Assembly (NCBI GenBank): GCA_017506845.1 | Contig: JAFVMP010000147.1 | Coordinates: 1 to 10,196, forward strand | Source of the DNA: Campylobacter sp. | Lineage (GTDB): Bacteria > Campylobacterota > Campylobacteria > Campylobacterales > Campylobacteraceae | Length of the DNA: 10,196 nt | Direction: 5' to 3' | Shown: piece by piece, positions 1 to 6,270 of the stretch | Numbering within the stretch: position 1 is the stretch's first letter | Layout: the number at the start of each line of letters is the position of its first letter | Made by a program: the position numbers and the translations under genes | Notes under the pieces: model-generated | The model's database searches: none | Seen by the model: only the letters and a program-made list of their open reading frames with translations | Told to the model about the DNA's origin: nothing

Positions 1-72
1 AGTTAAACTCGCAGTACATCCACTAAAAAATACTCCAGCTACTAAAGCACCAGTTACTAAAATTTTTTTCAT
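1..72 (-). CDS. Lipoprotein, N-terminal part only (cut by window edge)
   Basis: The first 24 residues of a minus-strand gene that runs off the left edge. They form a lipoprotein signal peptide: Met-Lys-Lys, a hydrophobic stretch (ILVTGALVAGVFF), then the lipobox FSGC with Cys19 as the expected lipidated residue. The mature protein should be tethered to the inner or outer membrane. An AAAGGA ribosome binding site lies just upstream of the ATG, which supports this start. Too little of the mature part is visible to assign a family. It is transcribed away from the MFS gene, so positions 73-334 are a divergent promoter region. Confidence 0.75.
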   Translation of the reverse strand, partial: MKKILVTGALVAGVFFSGCTASLT

Positions 73-99
73 TTTTATTCCTTTAAAGTTTTTCTTTGT

Positions 100-107
100 A
101 TTCTATA
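100..107 (-). promoter_or_regulatory. Possible -10 box of the lipoprotein gene
   Basis: Read on the minus strand this is TATAGAAT, about 28 bp upstream of the lipoprotein start and preceded by A/T-rich DNA, as expected for Campylobacter vegetative promoters, which rely on an extended -10 box rather than a -35 box. In DNA this rich in A and T such matches are common, so the call is weak. Confidence 0.3.
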
Positions 108-189
108 AAATTTTTAGTAAATATTTCACTTAAAATGAAAATTTTTTTTAAAAATTCAATTCAAAAATAAAACTTTTACTAAAAATTTT
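107..189. repeat. 15-bp perfect inverted repeat in the divergent gap
   Basis: The arm AAAATTTTTAGTAAA at 107-121 is exactly complementary to 175-189, with 53 bp between them. The arms are almost entirely A and T with a single G/C pair, so chance is possible. The left arm touches the possible -10 box of the lipoprotein gene. Confidence 0.5.
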
Positions 190-216
190 TACTATATCTT
201 TTTACCGCTGCCGTCC

Positions 217-238
217 TTAAGAGCCAAAAGGCTCTTAA
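217..238. repeat. Perfect 9-bp hairpin, TTAAGAGCC / GGCTCTTAA
   Basis: The arms are complementary around an AAAA loop and would form a stable stem-loop in RNA from either strand. A GC-rich stretch (CCGCTGCCG, 205-213) sits beside it, unusual in this AT-rich gap. Neither side has the immediate T-run of an intrinsic terminator. It could be a protein-binding palindrome, a weak terminator or the end of a small RNA. Confidence 0.6.
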
Positions 239-334
239 ACAATGAAAATCTAAATTTTATTATTTTTTTATTTGTAAATATGTATTATTGCGCTTTAAAT
301 TAAAGTGGTTAAATAATAAAAACAAGGTTGATAA

Positions 335-1531
335 TTGAAAAAATATTATATTTTATTTCGATATAAGCCAAATTTAAGAATATTAAGCTCAGTGCAGTTT
401 ATATGTTATTTTGGTATGTGGTTTTCTCATACAGGGATTTTTGCTTTGCTTATTGAGCTTGATGCACCTGTGTGGGCTATTACTTTAGCTGCTGCAATGG
501 CATTTATCCCAAATGTATTACTAGCACCAATAAATGGTGTTATTGTGGATAAATTTAGCCCTAAAAAATTAATGATGCTTATGCTTTTTATAGAGATTAT
601 TACTGTTTTTATGCTGATTTTTATAGATGATATTTCGTTGCTTTGGCTGCTTTTTATTATTATTTTTGTGCGGATGGGTGTTGGAGTTGTCTATTTTCAA
701 ACTGAGATGAGTCTACTACCAAATTTGATGACTAAAAAAAATTTAAAATTAGCTAATGAGATTCATTCTATCATTTGGGCGGTCTCATATACTGCTGGAA
801 TGGGGTTAGCTGGGATTTTTATCCACTATTTTGGGATAAAGGCGTCATTTTTGTTTGATTTTGGACTTTATATTGTGGGGTTAGGGCTTATTAGTAGGCT
901 TAAAGCACCAGTAGTTATTAAAACAACTAGCCAAAATATTTTTAATATGATGAAAGAGGGGCTAGGGTATATAAAGGCAAATCCAGTTTTAATGCATATA
1001 ATATTTTTGCATTCATTTGTTGGAGTAACTGCATATGATAATTTAATTGCATTAATGGCAAAGTATCAGTATAAGGAGATTATGAGTATTTCTCTTATAA
1101 TTGGTTTTATGAATATGACTAGGGCTATTTCTTTAGTAGTTGGGCCTATGATTTTGAGCAAATTTATAAATAATAAAACACTGATATGGTTATTTATTGG
1201 GGAATTTTTAGGTATTGGGTTGTGGGCTGTGTTGCAGTTTGATTATTATTTAGGGTTAATTGGACTGGTAGCGGCTGGATTTTGTACATCTACACTATGG
1301 TCATATACTTTTACAATGTTGCAAAATAGCTGCGATAAGAGATTTTATGGTAGAGTAATAGCCTATAAGGATATGGTATATTATTTGGTATCTGCTACCA
1401 TATCCTTTATGATTGGAGTGCTTTATGAAAGTGGTATAAGTTTAGCGATGATTACCTTTTTAATGGCAGTTATATTTTTATTTGGTGCTTTATATTATTT
1501 TATCATATATAGGCGTTATACCTTTTCATAG
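335..1531 (+). CDS. MFS transporter, 12 membrane segments
   Basis: A 398-residue inner-membrane protein of the major facilitator superfamily, expected to export or import a small solute by ion-coupled transport. About twelve hydrophobic segments are visible, and the family's loop 2-3 motif is recognisable at residues 67-80 (NGVIVDKFSPKKLM, with Asp72). Length is usual for the family. The general look resembles the drug or siderophore exporter-like branch, but the substrate cannot be told. The start is a TTG at 335, chosen because AAGG lies 7 bp upstream; the first in-frame ATG is Met28, which would remove part of the first helix. The last 16 bp overlap the end of cheR on the other strand, so neither gene has room for its own terminator there. 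Confidence 0.88.
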   Translation: MKKYYILFRYKPNLRILSSVQFICYFGMWFSHTGIFALLIELDAPVWAITLAAAMAFIPNVLLAPINGVIVDKFSPKKLMMLMLFIEIITVFMLIFIDDISLLWLLFIIIFVRMGVGVVYFQTEMSLLPNLMTKKNLKLANEIHSIIWAVSYTAGMGLAGIFIHYFGIKASFLFDFGLYIVGLGLISRLKAPVVIKTTSQNIFNMMKEGLGYIKANPVLMHIIFLHSFVGVTAYDNLIALMAKYQYKEIMSISLIIGFMNMTRAISLVVGPMILSKFINNKTLIWLFIGEFLGIGLWAVLQFDYYLGLIGLVAAGFCTSTLWSYTFTMLQNSCDKRFYGRVIAYKDMVYYLVSATISFMIGVLYESGISLAMITFLMAVIFLFGALYYFIIYRRYTFS

Positions 1532-2313
1532 TATGTACCTGATATATCTATTATTTTGCTATATAGATCGCAGTATGGTACCAAATCAGCACTACCAAAG
1601 TAAATTCGCCCATATGGCTTTAAAATTTTGGCAAATCGCTCAATAGTTAAAAGTCGGTAATTCTCATCAAAATATATCATCATATTTCTAGATAAAATAA
1701 TATCAAACTGCCCAAGTGCAAAAAGTGAATCATTAAATATATTTATAGTTTTAAATTCAATCATTGGCATTAGTTCTTGCTTAATTTTATAATCAGAATT
1801 GACTTTTTTAAAATATATCTCTTTTTGAGATTGCCTAATATTTTTGACTGATCGTTCGTTATAAATTCCCTCTTTGCATTTTTGAATCATATCAGAGTTT
1901 ATATCAATTCCAGTGATTTTTAGGCGGTATTTATCAATTCCAATGGTTTTAGCTAAAATTCCAAGCGAATATACCTCTTCTCCGCTACTACATGGAGCGC
2001 ATAAAATTTTAACTGTATTACCACTTATGCTTAGAGTATTGGCATATTGCATAGCTGAGTTTAGCTGGTTTAGCTCACGCATAAAATATGTCTCATTTAT
2101 GGTTATTAAATTTAAAAGTTCTTGTCTAAAGATCTTATCATACTGAAATTTGCCACACAAGGTATGCATACTATCTATCTCTTTATGTTTGGCAAAATGA
2201 GCTATTTTATTTTTTACAATCTCTTTTTTGCTTATTAAATCATTGCCGCTATATTTTTTAGTTAGCTCGATAAATTCTAAAAGATCATTAATACTGCATT
2301 CAAAGTCGCTCAT
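1516..2313 (-). CDS. cheR: Chemotaxis protein methyltransferase CheR
   Basis: Transfers methyl groups from S-adenosylmethionine to glutamates on chemoreceptors, the adaptation step of chemotaxis; cytoplasmic. The 265 residues show the family order: an N-terminal helical region, then INETYFMRE (72-80, the TTNxTxFFRE motif), the SAM-binding loop CAPCSSGEEVYSLGIL (105-120), TGIDIN (134-139), FDIILSRNMMIYFD (203-216) and the closing LKPYGRIYFGSADLV (231-245). Some motif positions are relaxed: Ser for the usual Thr in SSGEE, and Met-Met in place of Val-Leu before IYFD. The ATG lies inside the cheB stop codon (ATGA overlap), so translation is probably coupled to cheB. The gene ends inside the MFS gene tail. 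Confidence 0.93.
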   Translation of the reverse strand: MSDFECSINDLLEFIELTKKYSGNDLISKKEIVKNKIAHFAKHKEIDSMHTLCGKFQYDKIFRQELLNLITINETYFMRELNQLNSAMQYANTLSISGNTVKILCAPCSSGEEVYSLGILAKTIGIDKYRLKITGIDINSDMIQKCKEGIYNERSVKNIRQSQKEIYFKKVNSDYKIKQELMPMIEFKTINIFNDSLFALGQFDIILSRNMMIYFDENYRLLTIERFAKILKPYGRIYFGSADLVPYCDLYSKIIDISGTYYEKV

Positions 2314-2873
2314 ATGATAAACCTTTGCAAATTTGTTCTAATCATATCTAAATTGGCAATTTCTAAATTTGGATTTATATCTTTAGCACGCTTAGGCATT
2401 CCATAAACTATAGCTGATTGCTCATTTTCTGCTATACATTTTGCACCAGCTTTATATAGTTCATTTAATCCACTAGCACCATCATCACCAATGCCAGTTA
2501 GCAGTATTCCCATTACATCAATTACTTTGCAAATTGGTACAGCCGATTTAAATAACATATTTACATTTGGATTATATGTAGTAGTAATTCCGCTTTGATC
2601 AATATTTGCAGTTGGGATTTGAGAATTTAAAATAATGCTATTTTGTTCGCAGATATAGATTTTGTTTTTTAGTGTTACTTTATTGTTTAATAGCTCAACT
2701 TCTGAGTTTAGCTCTTGGCTAAGCCTATTAGCAAAAGAGCCAACAAAATTTTTACTCATATGTTGAGCGATAATAATGGAGGCATATGATGGCAAAGTAA
2801 TACCAGTTAGAAGCTTTTTTAGATGACCTGGACCACCAGTGGATGCACCAATTAAAATTAGCTTTTGTTTCAA
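2310..2873 (-). CDS. cheB: Chemotaxis protein-glutamate methylesterase CheB, without receiver domain
   Basis: Removes methyl groups from (and can deamidate) receptor glutamates, opposing CheR. Only the catalytic domain is present. Counting from the preferred start the protein is 187 residues: LILIGASTGGP holds the nucleophile (Ser11), AQHM the histidine (His38), and LTGIGDDGASG the aspartate (Asp131). The usual N-terminal receiver domain is absent, as already known for the C. jejuni CheB, so it is not controlled by CheA phosphorylation in the classical way. I prefer the TTG at 2873 because GGAG lies 6 bp upstream; a TTG at 2885 would add four residues but has no ribosome binding site. The stop overlaps the cheR start. 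The integrated element begins within about 180 bp upstream. Confidence 0.92.
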   Translation of the reverse strand: MKQKLILIGASTGGPGHLKKLLTGITLPSYASIIIAQHMSKNFVGSFANRLSQELNSEVELLNNKVTLKNKIYICEQNSIILNSQIPTANIDQSGITTTYNPNVNMLFKSAVPICKVIDVMGILLTGIGDDGASGLNELYKAGAKCIAENEQSAIVYGMPKRAKDINPNLEIANLDMIRTNLQRFII

Positions 2874-2879
2874 ATTACA

Positions 2880-2883
2880 CTCC
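2880..2883 (-). promoter_or_regulatory. cheB: GGAG ribosome binding site that decides the cheB start
   Basis: Read on the minus strand, GGAG is followed after 6 bases by TTG and then a reading frame starting Met-Lys-Gln-Lys-Leu-Ile-Leu-Ile-Gly. The upstream TTG at 2885 overlaps this GGAG and so cannot use it. A possible -10 box, TATACT, lies at 2901-2906 on the same strand. Confidence 0.6.
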
Positions 2884-3007
2884 AAAAATTAGATTTTAAA
2901 AGTATAATATATTTAGGCTTAAAAGCCGTTTATAAAAAATGATAAAAAAAGCCTTTTTAATCAATTAATTATGTGCCTTATTATAACTCTAAGCATATGT
3001 AATTATA

Positions 3008-3041
3008 TAGAATATTCTACAATAAACTTATTTAATTGTAG
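3008..3041. repeat. Palindrome plus inverted repeat beside the integrase gene; possible attachment site
   Basis: TAGAATATTCTA (3008-3019) is a 12-bp perfect palindrome. It overlaps a second inverted repeat, CTACAAT (3017-3023) against ATTGTAG (3035-3041). They lie between the integrase stop codon and the chromosomal cheB gene, where one end of an integrated element is expected. Paired short inverted arms are what tyrosine recombinases bind, but the second copy that would prove an attachment site is not in this window. A role at the 3' end of the integrase transcript is the alternative. Confidence 0.3.
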
Positions 3042-3053
3042 CTTAATTGTGTC

Positions 3054-4220
3054 TTATTGAAAATAATCTTTCAAAAATACTGCTCTATTTGTAACGCTTT
3101 TTGGCAAATATTTTGCATATGATTTATATGTCTCATTTAAATCTTTATGACCAAGCATTTTACAACCAACCCACATAGGTTCTTCCCCCTTTGAAAGCAT
3201 AACACTTGCGAATGTGTGTCTTGTTTCGTATAATGTTCTTTCTTGAATATTTAAATTATCTAATAACAAATCTAGCATCTTTTTTAAACGATTTCTACTT
3301 ATTTTAAAGATAAAATCATCTAAATTTGTTTGTTTCATAGATAATAATTCCTTTTCAACTATTTCTAGCATATCAATCACACGATAACTACTCTTTGTTT
3401 TAGGAGTATCTAATCTGTTTTTAGATGACAAACTTTTTGTAATTGAAATTTCCTTGTTGTGGAAATCAATATCTCTCCAAGTAAGAGCTAAAATCTCACC
3501 TGTTCTAGCTCCAGTAAAAAATGCTATTGTTAAATAACTTTTCAATATTCCATCAGAGTTTTCAATCAAAAGTTTAACTTCATCTAAGCTAAATGGATTT
3601 AATGGGCGTTTTTCTTTCTCTTTTATTTTTGGTGTAAAAAATGGATTTTTATCAATCACGCCATTTTCAATAGCAATATTGAATAATCTTTTAAATATCA
3701 TAGAAGAAATTTTTATATATGATTTTGAAAGATTTTTCTCTAGCAAATAAGACATGAAGTCTATACTATCCTCCCTTTTAAAGTCATAAATATAATAAAT
3801 GTTCTTTGATTTTAAAAATTCATATATTAATTTAATAAGAGCGTTATAGACTTCCAGAGATGATTTTTTTAAAAACTGTTTTTCTTTTAAGAAAAATTTC
3901 ATAGCATATGTAAAACTATACTCATTGTTATTTTTATCTACAGATGTTTTTTTACTTTGTAATTTTAATTCATAATCTCTTTCTTTTTTTTCAATAGACT
4001 TTGTTACATGCTCATCTTCTAGTTTATAGTAATCAATTTTAGCTTTTTTACGCTCTTTGTCATTTAAAAATCTCTCATAATTATCTTTAACAAATTTAAA
4101 ACCTAAAGTTGAATTTTTAATACCAGTCGATTTTCTAATTCTAACACAATCTTCTTGATAATCTATCCAAAGGTATTTACCACGAACATAAATATTTCTA
4201 CTTCTTTTTAAACCTTTCAT
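3054..4220 (-). CDS. Tyrosine recombinase / phage-type integrase
   Basis: Site-specific recombinase that would insert and excise the element carrying it. The 388 residues show an N-terminal arm-binding region (about 1-50), a lysine-rich linker (50-95), a helical core-binding domain (about 100-195) and the catalytic domain (210-388). Catalytic residues are visible: Arg239 in GARTGE, Lys274 in TPKTK, Arg334 in YETRHTFAS, His358 in LGHKD and the nucleophile Tyr368 in SYAKY. The first histidine of the H-x-x-R box is Tyr331, a variant seen in many phage-type integrases, so activity is not excluded. The frame is intact. No clear ribosome binding site precedes the ATG; instead a 12-bp sequence resembling an arm of the operator-like repeat at 4997-5029 touches the start codon. 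It lies next to the presumed chromosome junction and faces it. Confidence 0.94.
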   Translation of the reverse strand: MKGLKRSRNIYVRGKYLWIDYQEDCVRIRKSTGIKNSTLGFKFVKDNYERFLNDKERKKAKIDYYKLEDEHVTKSIEKKERDYELKLQSKKTSVDKNNNEYSFTYAMKFFLKEKQFLKKSSLEVYNALIKLIYEFLKSKNIYYIYDFKREDSIDFMSYLLEKNLSKSYIKISSMIFKRLFNIAIENGVIDKNPFFTPKIKEKEKRPLNPFSLDEVKLLIENSDGILKSYLTIAFFTGARTGEILALTWRDIDFHNKEISITKSLSSKNRLDTPKTKSSYRVIDMLEIVEKELLSMKQTNLDDFIFKISRNRLKKMLDLLLDNLNIQERTLYETRHTFASVMLSKGEEPMWVGCKMLGHKDLNETYKSYAKYLPKSVTNRAVFLKDYFQ

Positions 4221-4232
4221 ATGTATATACTA
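4221..4232 (-). promoter_or_regulatory. Operator-like half site touching the integrase start codon
   Basis: On the minus strand this reads TAGTATATACAT and runs straight into the ATG of the integrase. It differs by one base from the arm TACTATATACAT of the inverted repeat at 4997-5008. A shared regulator for integrase and transfer genes is an inference from this similarity. Confidence 0.3.
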
Positions 4233-4262
4233 TCTAAAAAATGTAAATAATCAATTAGTAAA

Positions 4263-4329
4263 ATATACTTTTAAGTTTAAAGCCATTTGGAATATATTTA
4301 CTAATATTTTTTTGAAACTTAAAGTATAT
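4263..4329. repeat. Inverted repeat upstream of the integrase gene
   Basis: ATATACTTTTAAGTTT (4263-4278) faces AAACTTAAAGTATAT (4315-4329); they are complementary apart from one extra T in the left arm. A second pair overlaps it: AAAGCCATTT (4279-4288) against AAATGGCTTT (4396-4405). Nested repeats beside an integrase gene fit recombinase arm sites or binding sites of its regulator. Confidence 0.5.
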
Positions 4330-4458
4330 ATCAAATATCATATTTATCAACTATTGTTGGTATAAAATATTTTTAGTAATACAATCAATCAAATTAAATG
4401 GCTTTATATGTTAATATGGCTTAAATATCTAAAATATCGGTATTATATGTATTTTAAC

Positions 4459-4594
4459 AAAATTAATTTATTTTTTTAAGTTCCCCAAAAAATCCCCCTA
4501 TAAGTAAATATAATTTTAATAAATTAAGCATAAACCCCATAAAATCGATATCTAAAAATTAATTTATTTTTTTAAGTTCCCCAAAAAATCCCCC
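4459..4594. repeat. Perfect 40-bp direct repeat, two copies 96 bp apart
   Basis: Positions 4459-4498 and 4555-4594 are identical over 40 bp, including a T7 run and the motif AAGTTCCCCAAAAAATCCCC. The 56 bp between them are not repeated. On the minus strand both copies read GGFFGELKKIN followed by a stop. For the left copy this frame can be extended back to an ATG at 4531, giving a 22-residue hydrophobic peptide without a good ribosome binding site. Confidence 0.85.
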
Positions 4595-4674
4595 CTTCTT
4601 ACATTATATGTAAAAAAATAAAAAAAGGGAAAGATATAACTTTGAATTTTAGAATTTTATTTTTTAGAATTTTT

Positions 4675-4796
4675 AAATTTATAAAATTTCCAAAATTTAT
4701 AAAATTTTAATATTTAATAATTTTTATTAAAAAATAATAAATATAAAATAATATAAAAATTTTATTTTTTTATTTTTTAAAAATTTATATATTAAA
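4675..4796. other. A/T-only tract of 105 bp with a 15-bp direct repeat at its edge
   Basis: From 4692 to 4796 there is not one G or C. At its left edge AAATTTATAAAATTT occurs twice (4675-4689 and 4693-4707), 18 bp apart. Such DNA melts easily and is often bent. It could be an unwinding element, a binding region for a nucleoid protein, or simply drifted spacer. Confidence 0.6.
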
Positions 4797-4996
4797 GAGC
4801 TATTGTGTTTTTTATTTTTTATCAAAGAAAACATAAAAGAAAAGATAATAAGATAATAAAATATATTTGTACTACTATCATAGATTAACAGAAATGTATC
4901 TAAAATCAATTTTCTTTTAAAAAAGGTATATGGATAAGGGTTAAATGATTTTAAACGATTTTAGAGTGTATTTTGTGAGTTTTATATTTATTGATT

Positions 4997-5029
4997 TACT
5001 ATATACATTAGGTATTTATGTATATAGTA
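4997..5029. promoter_or_regulatory. Operator-like 12-bp perfect inverted repeat
   Basis: TACTATATACAT (4997-5008) and its exact complement ATGTATATAGTA (5018-5029) are separated by 9 bp. The repeat ends 5 bp before the extended -10 box at 5034-5042 and so covers the -35 region of the transfer-gene promoter, a usual position for a repressor site. No regulator gene is in the window, so the binding protein is unknown. Confidence 0.55.
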
Positions 5030-5033
5030 TTTT

Positions 5034-5042
5034 TATGATAAT
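5034..5042 (+). promoter_or_regulatory. Promoter of the transfer gene operon (-10 box)
   Basis: TATGATAAT, preceded by a T-run, matches the extended -10 box of Campylobacter vegetative promoters, which lack a conserved -35 box. Transcription would start near 5049, giving a leader of about 45 bases before the ATG at 5095 with its AAGGA site (5084-5088). Confidence 0.5.
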
Positions 5043-5094
5043 TAAAAGCTATTTATGTTTTAATCCTTTTTAAATTACTTATAAAGGATAATAG

Positions 5095-6270
5095 ATGACA
5101 AATAGAGCCATTAATAGTTTTGATATTGAATTTGGAAATAGTGATATTGAATTTGAAATAGATACTAGTACTCAAACACAAGTTAATGAGCAAACTAAAA
5201 TCAATGTTAATGAAGCTGAAGTTAGTAATGAACAAACCAATGAATTTCAAGCAAATAAAACAAAACAAGAAGAGATGGAAGAAGAACTTAAAAAGAATAT
5301 CGATAATCTACCTAAGTATGCAACAGAAGCCTTAAATGCTTTAAATGAGAAAGAAAAAATTGATAAAGCTATGGATGAACAAATAGAGATTTTAAGTGAA
5401 ATTAGAACACCCCACGAAAAAAGAAACTTTATTGAAGAAAGAATAAATGTAGCTCAAAGCGATGAAAATATCAAAGAAGCTTTAAATATCTTAGATGAGA
5501 AGGAAAAACTTGATAAGGATATGGATGCACTTCAAAAAAGGCACGAGCAAGAAAAAGAAAATCTAAAAAAAGAATTTGAAAATAAAGATGGTAAAGATAA
5601 ACAAACCCAAGATAGTGATAATTCAAAAGAGAAAGAAAAAACAGAAGAAAATTCTAATGCTAAAAATAATAACCAAGAACAGCAATCAACACCAAAAGAT
5701 GAAGATTACGAACGAGCATTAAAAGAGATTGAAGATAGACATGCAAAAGAGCTAGAAGATTTACAAAAAAGGCAAGATAAAAATATAGAGAATTTCAATC
5801 AAGCAATACATAATTTAGCAAACGCAACTTCAATTGCAAAGCTCCTTGATAGTTTAAAAGAGATGGATAAGGCATTAGCATTAATCATTACAAATACCAA
5901 AGAGTTAAACACACTTACAGATGAACAAAGGCTTGAAAAATTAGAGTTAGCACTTAAAGAAAACAACGCAAAAGAAGCAGTAGAGAAATTAGTCAAAGAT
6001 TTACACAAAAATATCAAAACAGCTCAAAAGGGCTTAGATGAGCTTGAATTAGAAAAGCAAAACTATGTAAAGCTAGATAGATTAAACCAAAAAGCAAATA
6101 AAGACCCAAGGGAAGTGGAAAATTTAAAGAAATTTATGGAAAAACTAGATAAAGAAACGCCAAATTTTAAAGAACATTACCCAAAAACATATGAAAAAAG
6201 CCAAAAAATCATAGAAAAACATAAAAATCAAGAACACACTAAAGAAAAATCTCAAGGTATGCAAAGATGA
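5095..6270 (+). CDS. Charged coiled-coil protein, first gene of the transfer operon
   Basis: I do not recognise the family. The 391-residue protein is dominated by Lys, Glu, Asp, Asn and Gln, has no Cys and no Trp, and shows no signal peptide or membrane segment, so it should be cytoplasmic. Residues 55-165 and 203-385 look like long coiled coils separated by a disordered Lys/Asp/Ser/Asn-rich stretch (166-202). An internal duplication with 50-residue spacing is clear: EALNALNEKEKIDKAMDEQ (78-96) against EALNILDEKEKLDKDMDAL (128-146). A short one (DIEF..DIEF) lies near the N-terminus. The ATG follows AAGGA by 6 bp. Its TGA overlaps the start of the VirB5-like gene (ATGA), so the two are probably made together. 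A scaffold, chaperone or DNA-processing partner in transfer is an inference from position only. Confidence 0.85.
   Translation: MTNRAINSFDIEFGNSDIEFEIDTSTQTQVNEQTKINVNEAEVSNEQTNEFQANKTKQEEMEEELKKNIDNLPKYATEALNALNEKEKIDKAMDEQIEILSEIRTPHEKRNFIEERINVAQSDENIKEALNILDEKEKLDKDMDALQKRHEQEKENLKKEFENKDGKDKQTQDSDNSKEKEKTEENSNAKNNNQEQQSTPKDEDYERALKEIEDRHAKELEDLQKRQDKNIENFNQAIHNLANATSIAKLLDSLKEMDKALALIITNTKELNTLTDEQRLEKLELALKENNAKEAVEKLVKDLHKNIKTAQKGLDELELEKQNYVKLDRLNQKANKDPREVENLKKFMEKLDKETPNFKEHYPKTYEKSQKIIEKHKNQEHTKEKSQGMQR

Larger units (their letters stand above)
4221..5094. other. Gene-free control region between integrase and transfer genes
   Basis: About 870 bp with no convincing gene. From left to right it holds: a near-copy of the operator arm at the integrase start (4221-4232), nested inverted repeats (4263-4329 and 4279-4405), two exact copies of a 40-bp sequence (4459-4498, 4555-4594), an A/T-only run (4692-4796), an operator-like palindrome (4997-5029) and a promoter (5034-5042). 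On the minus strand at 4727-4909 a 60-codon frame exists, but it is Ile/Phe/Lys-rich low complexity without a ribosome binding site. The region probably combines integrase arm sites, divergent promoters and perhaps an origin. Confidence 0.6.

Noticed and set aside
1913..2146. Plus-strand frame of 77 codons inside cheR
   Set aside because: Lies opposite conserved CheR motifs; no ribosome binding site or family resemblance.
2915..2958. Terminator AGGCTT...AAGCCT followed by T5
   Set aside because: Six-bp stem with a 28-base loop, pointing in the plus direction where no gene ends; probably chance in AT-rich DNA.
4463..4531. Minus-strand 22-codon hydrophobic peptide ending in the 40-bp repeat, toxin-like
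   Set aside because: No good ribosome binding site, and the second repeat copy lacks the start and the hydrophobic part; mentioned under the repeat but not called as a gene.
4459..4594. CRISPR array
   Set aside because: Only two copies of the 40-mer, no cas genes, and the repeat is homopolymer-rich rather than a typical CRISPR repeat.
4727..4909. Minus-strand frame of 60 codons in the control region
   Set aside because: Low-complexity Ile/Phe/Lys/Tyr composition expected of A/T-only DNA, largely inside the tract without G or C, and no ribosome binding site.
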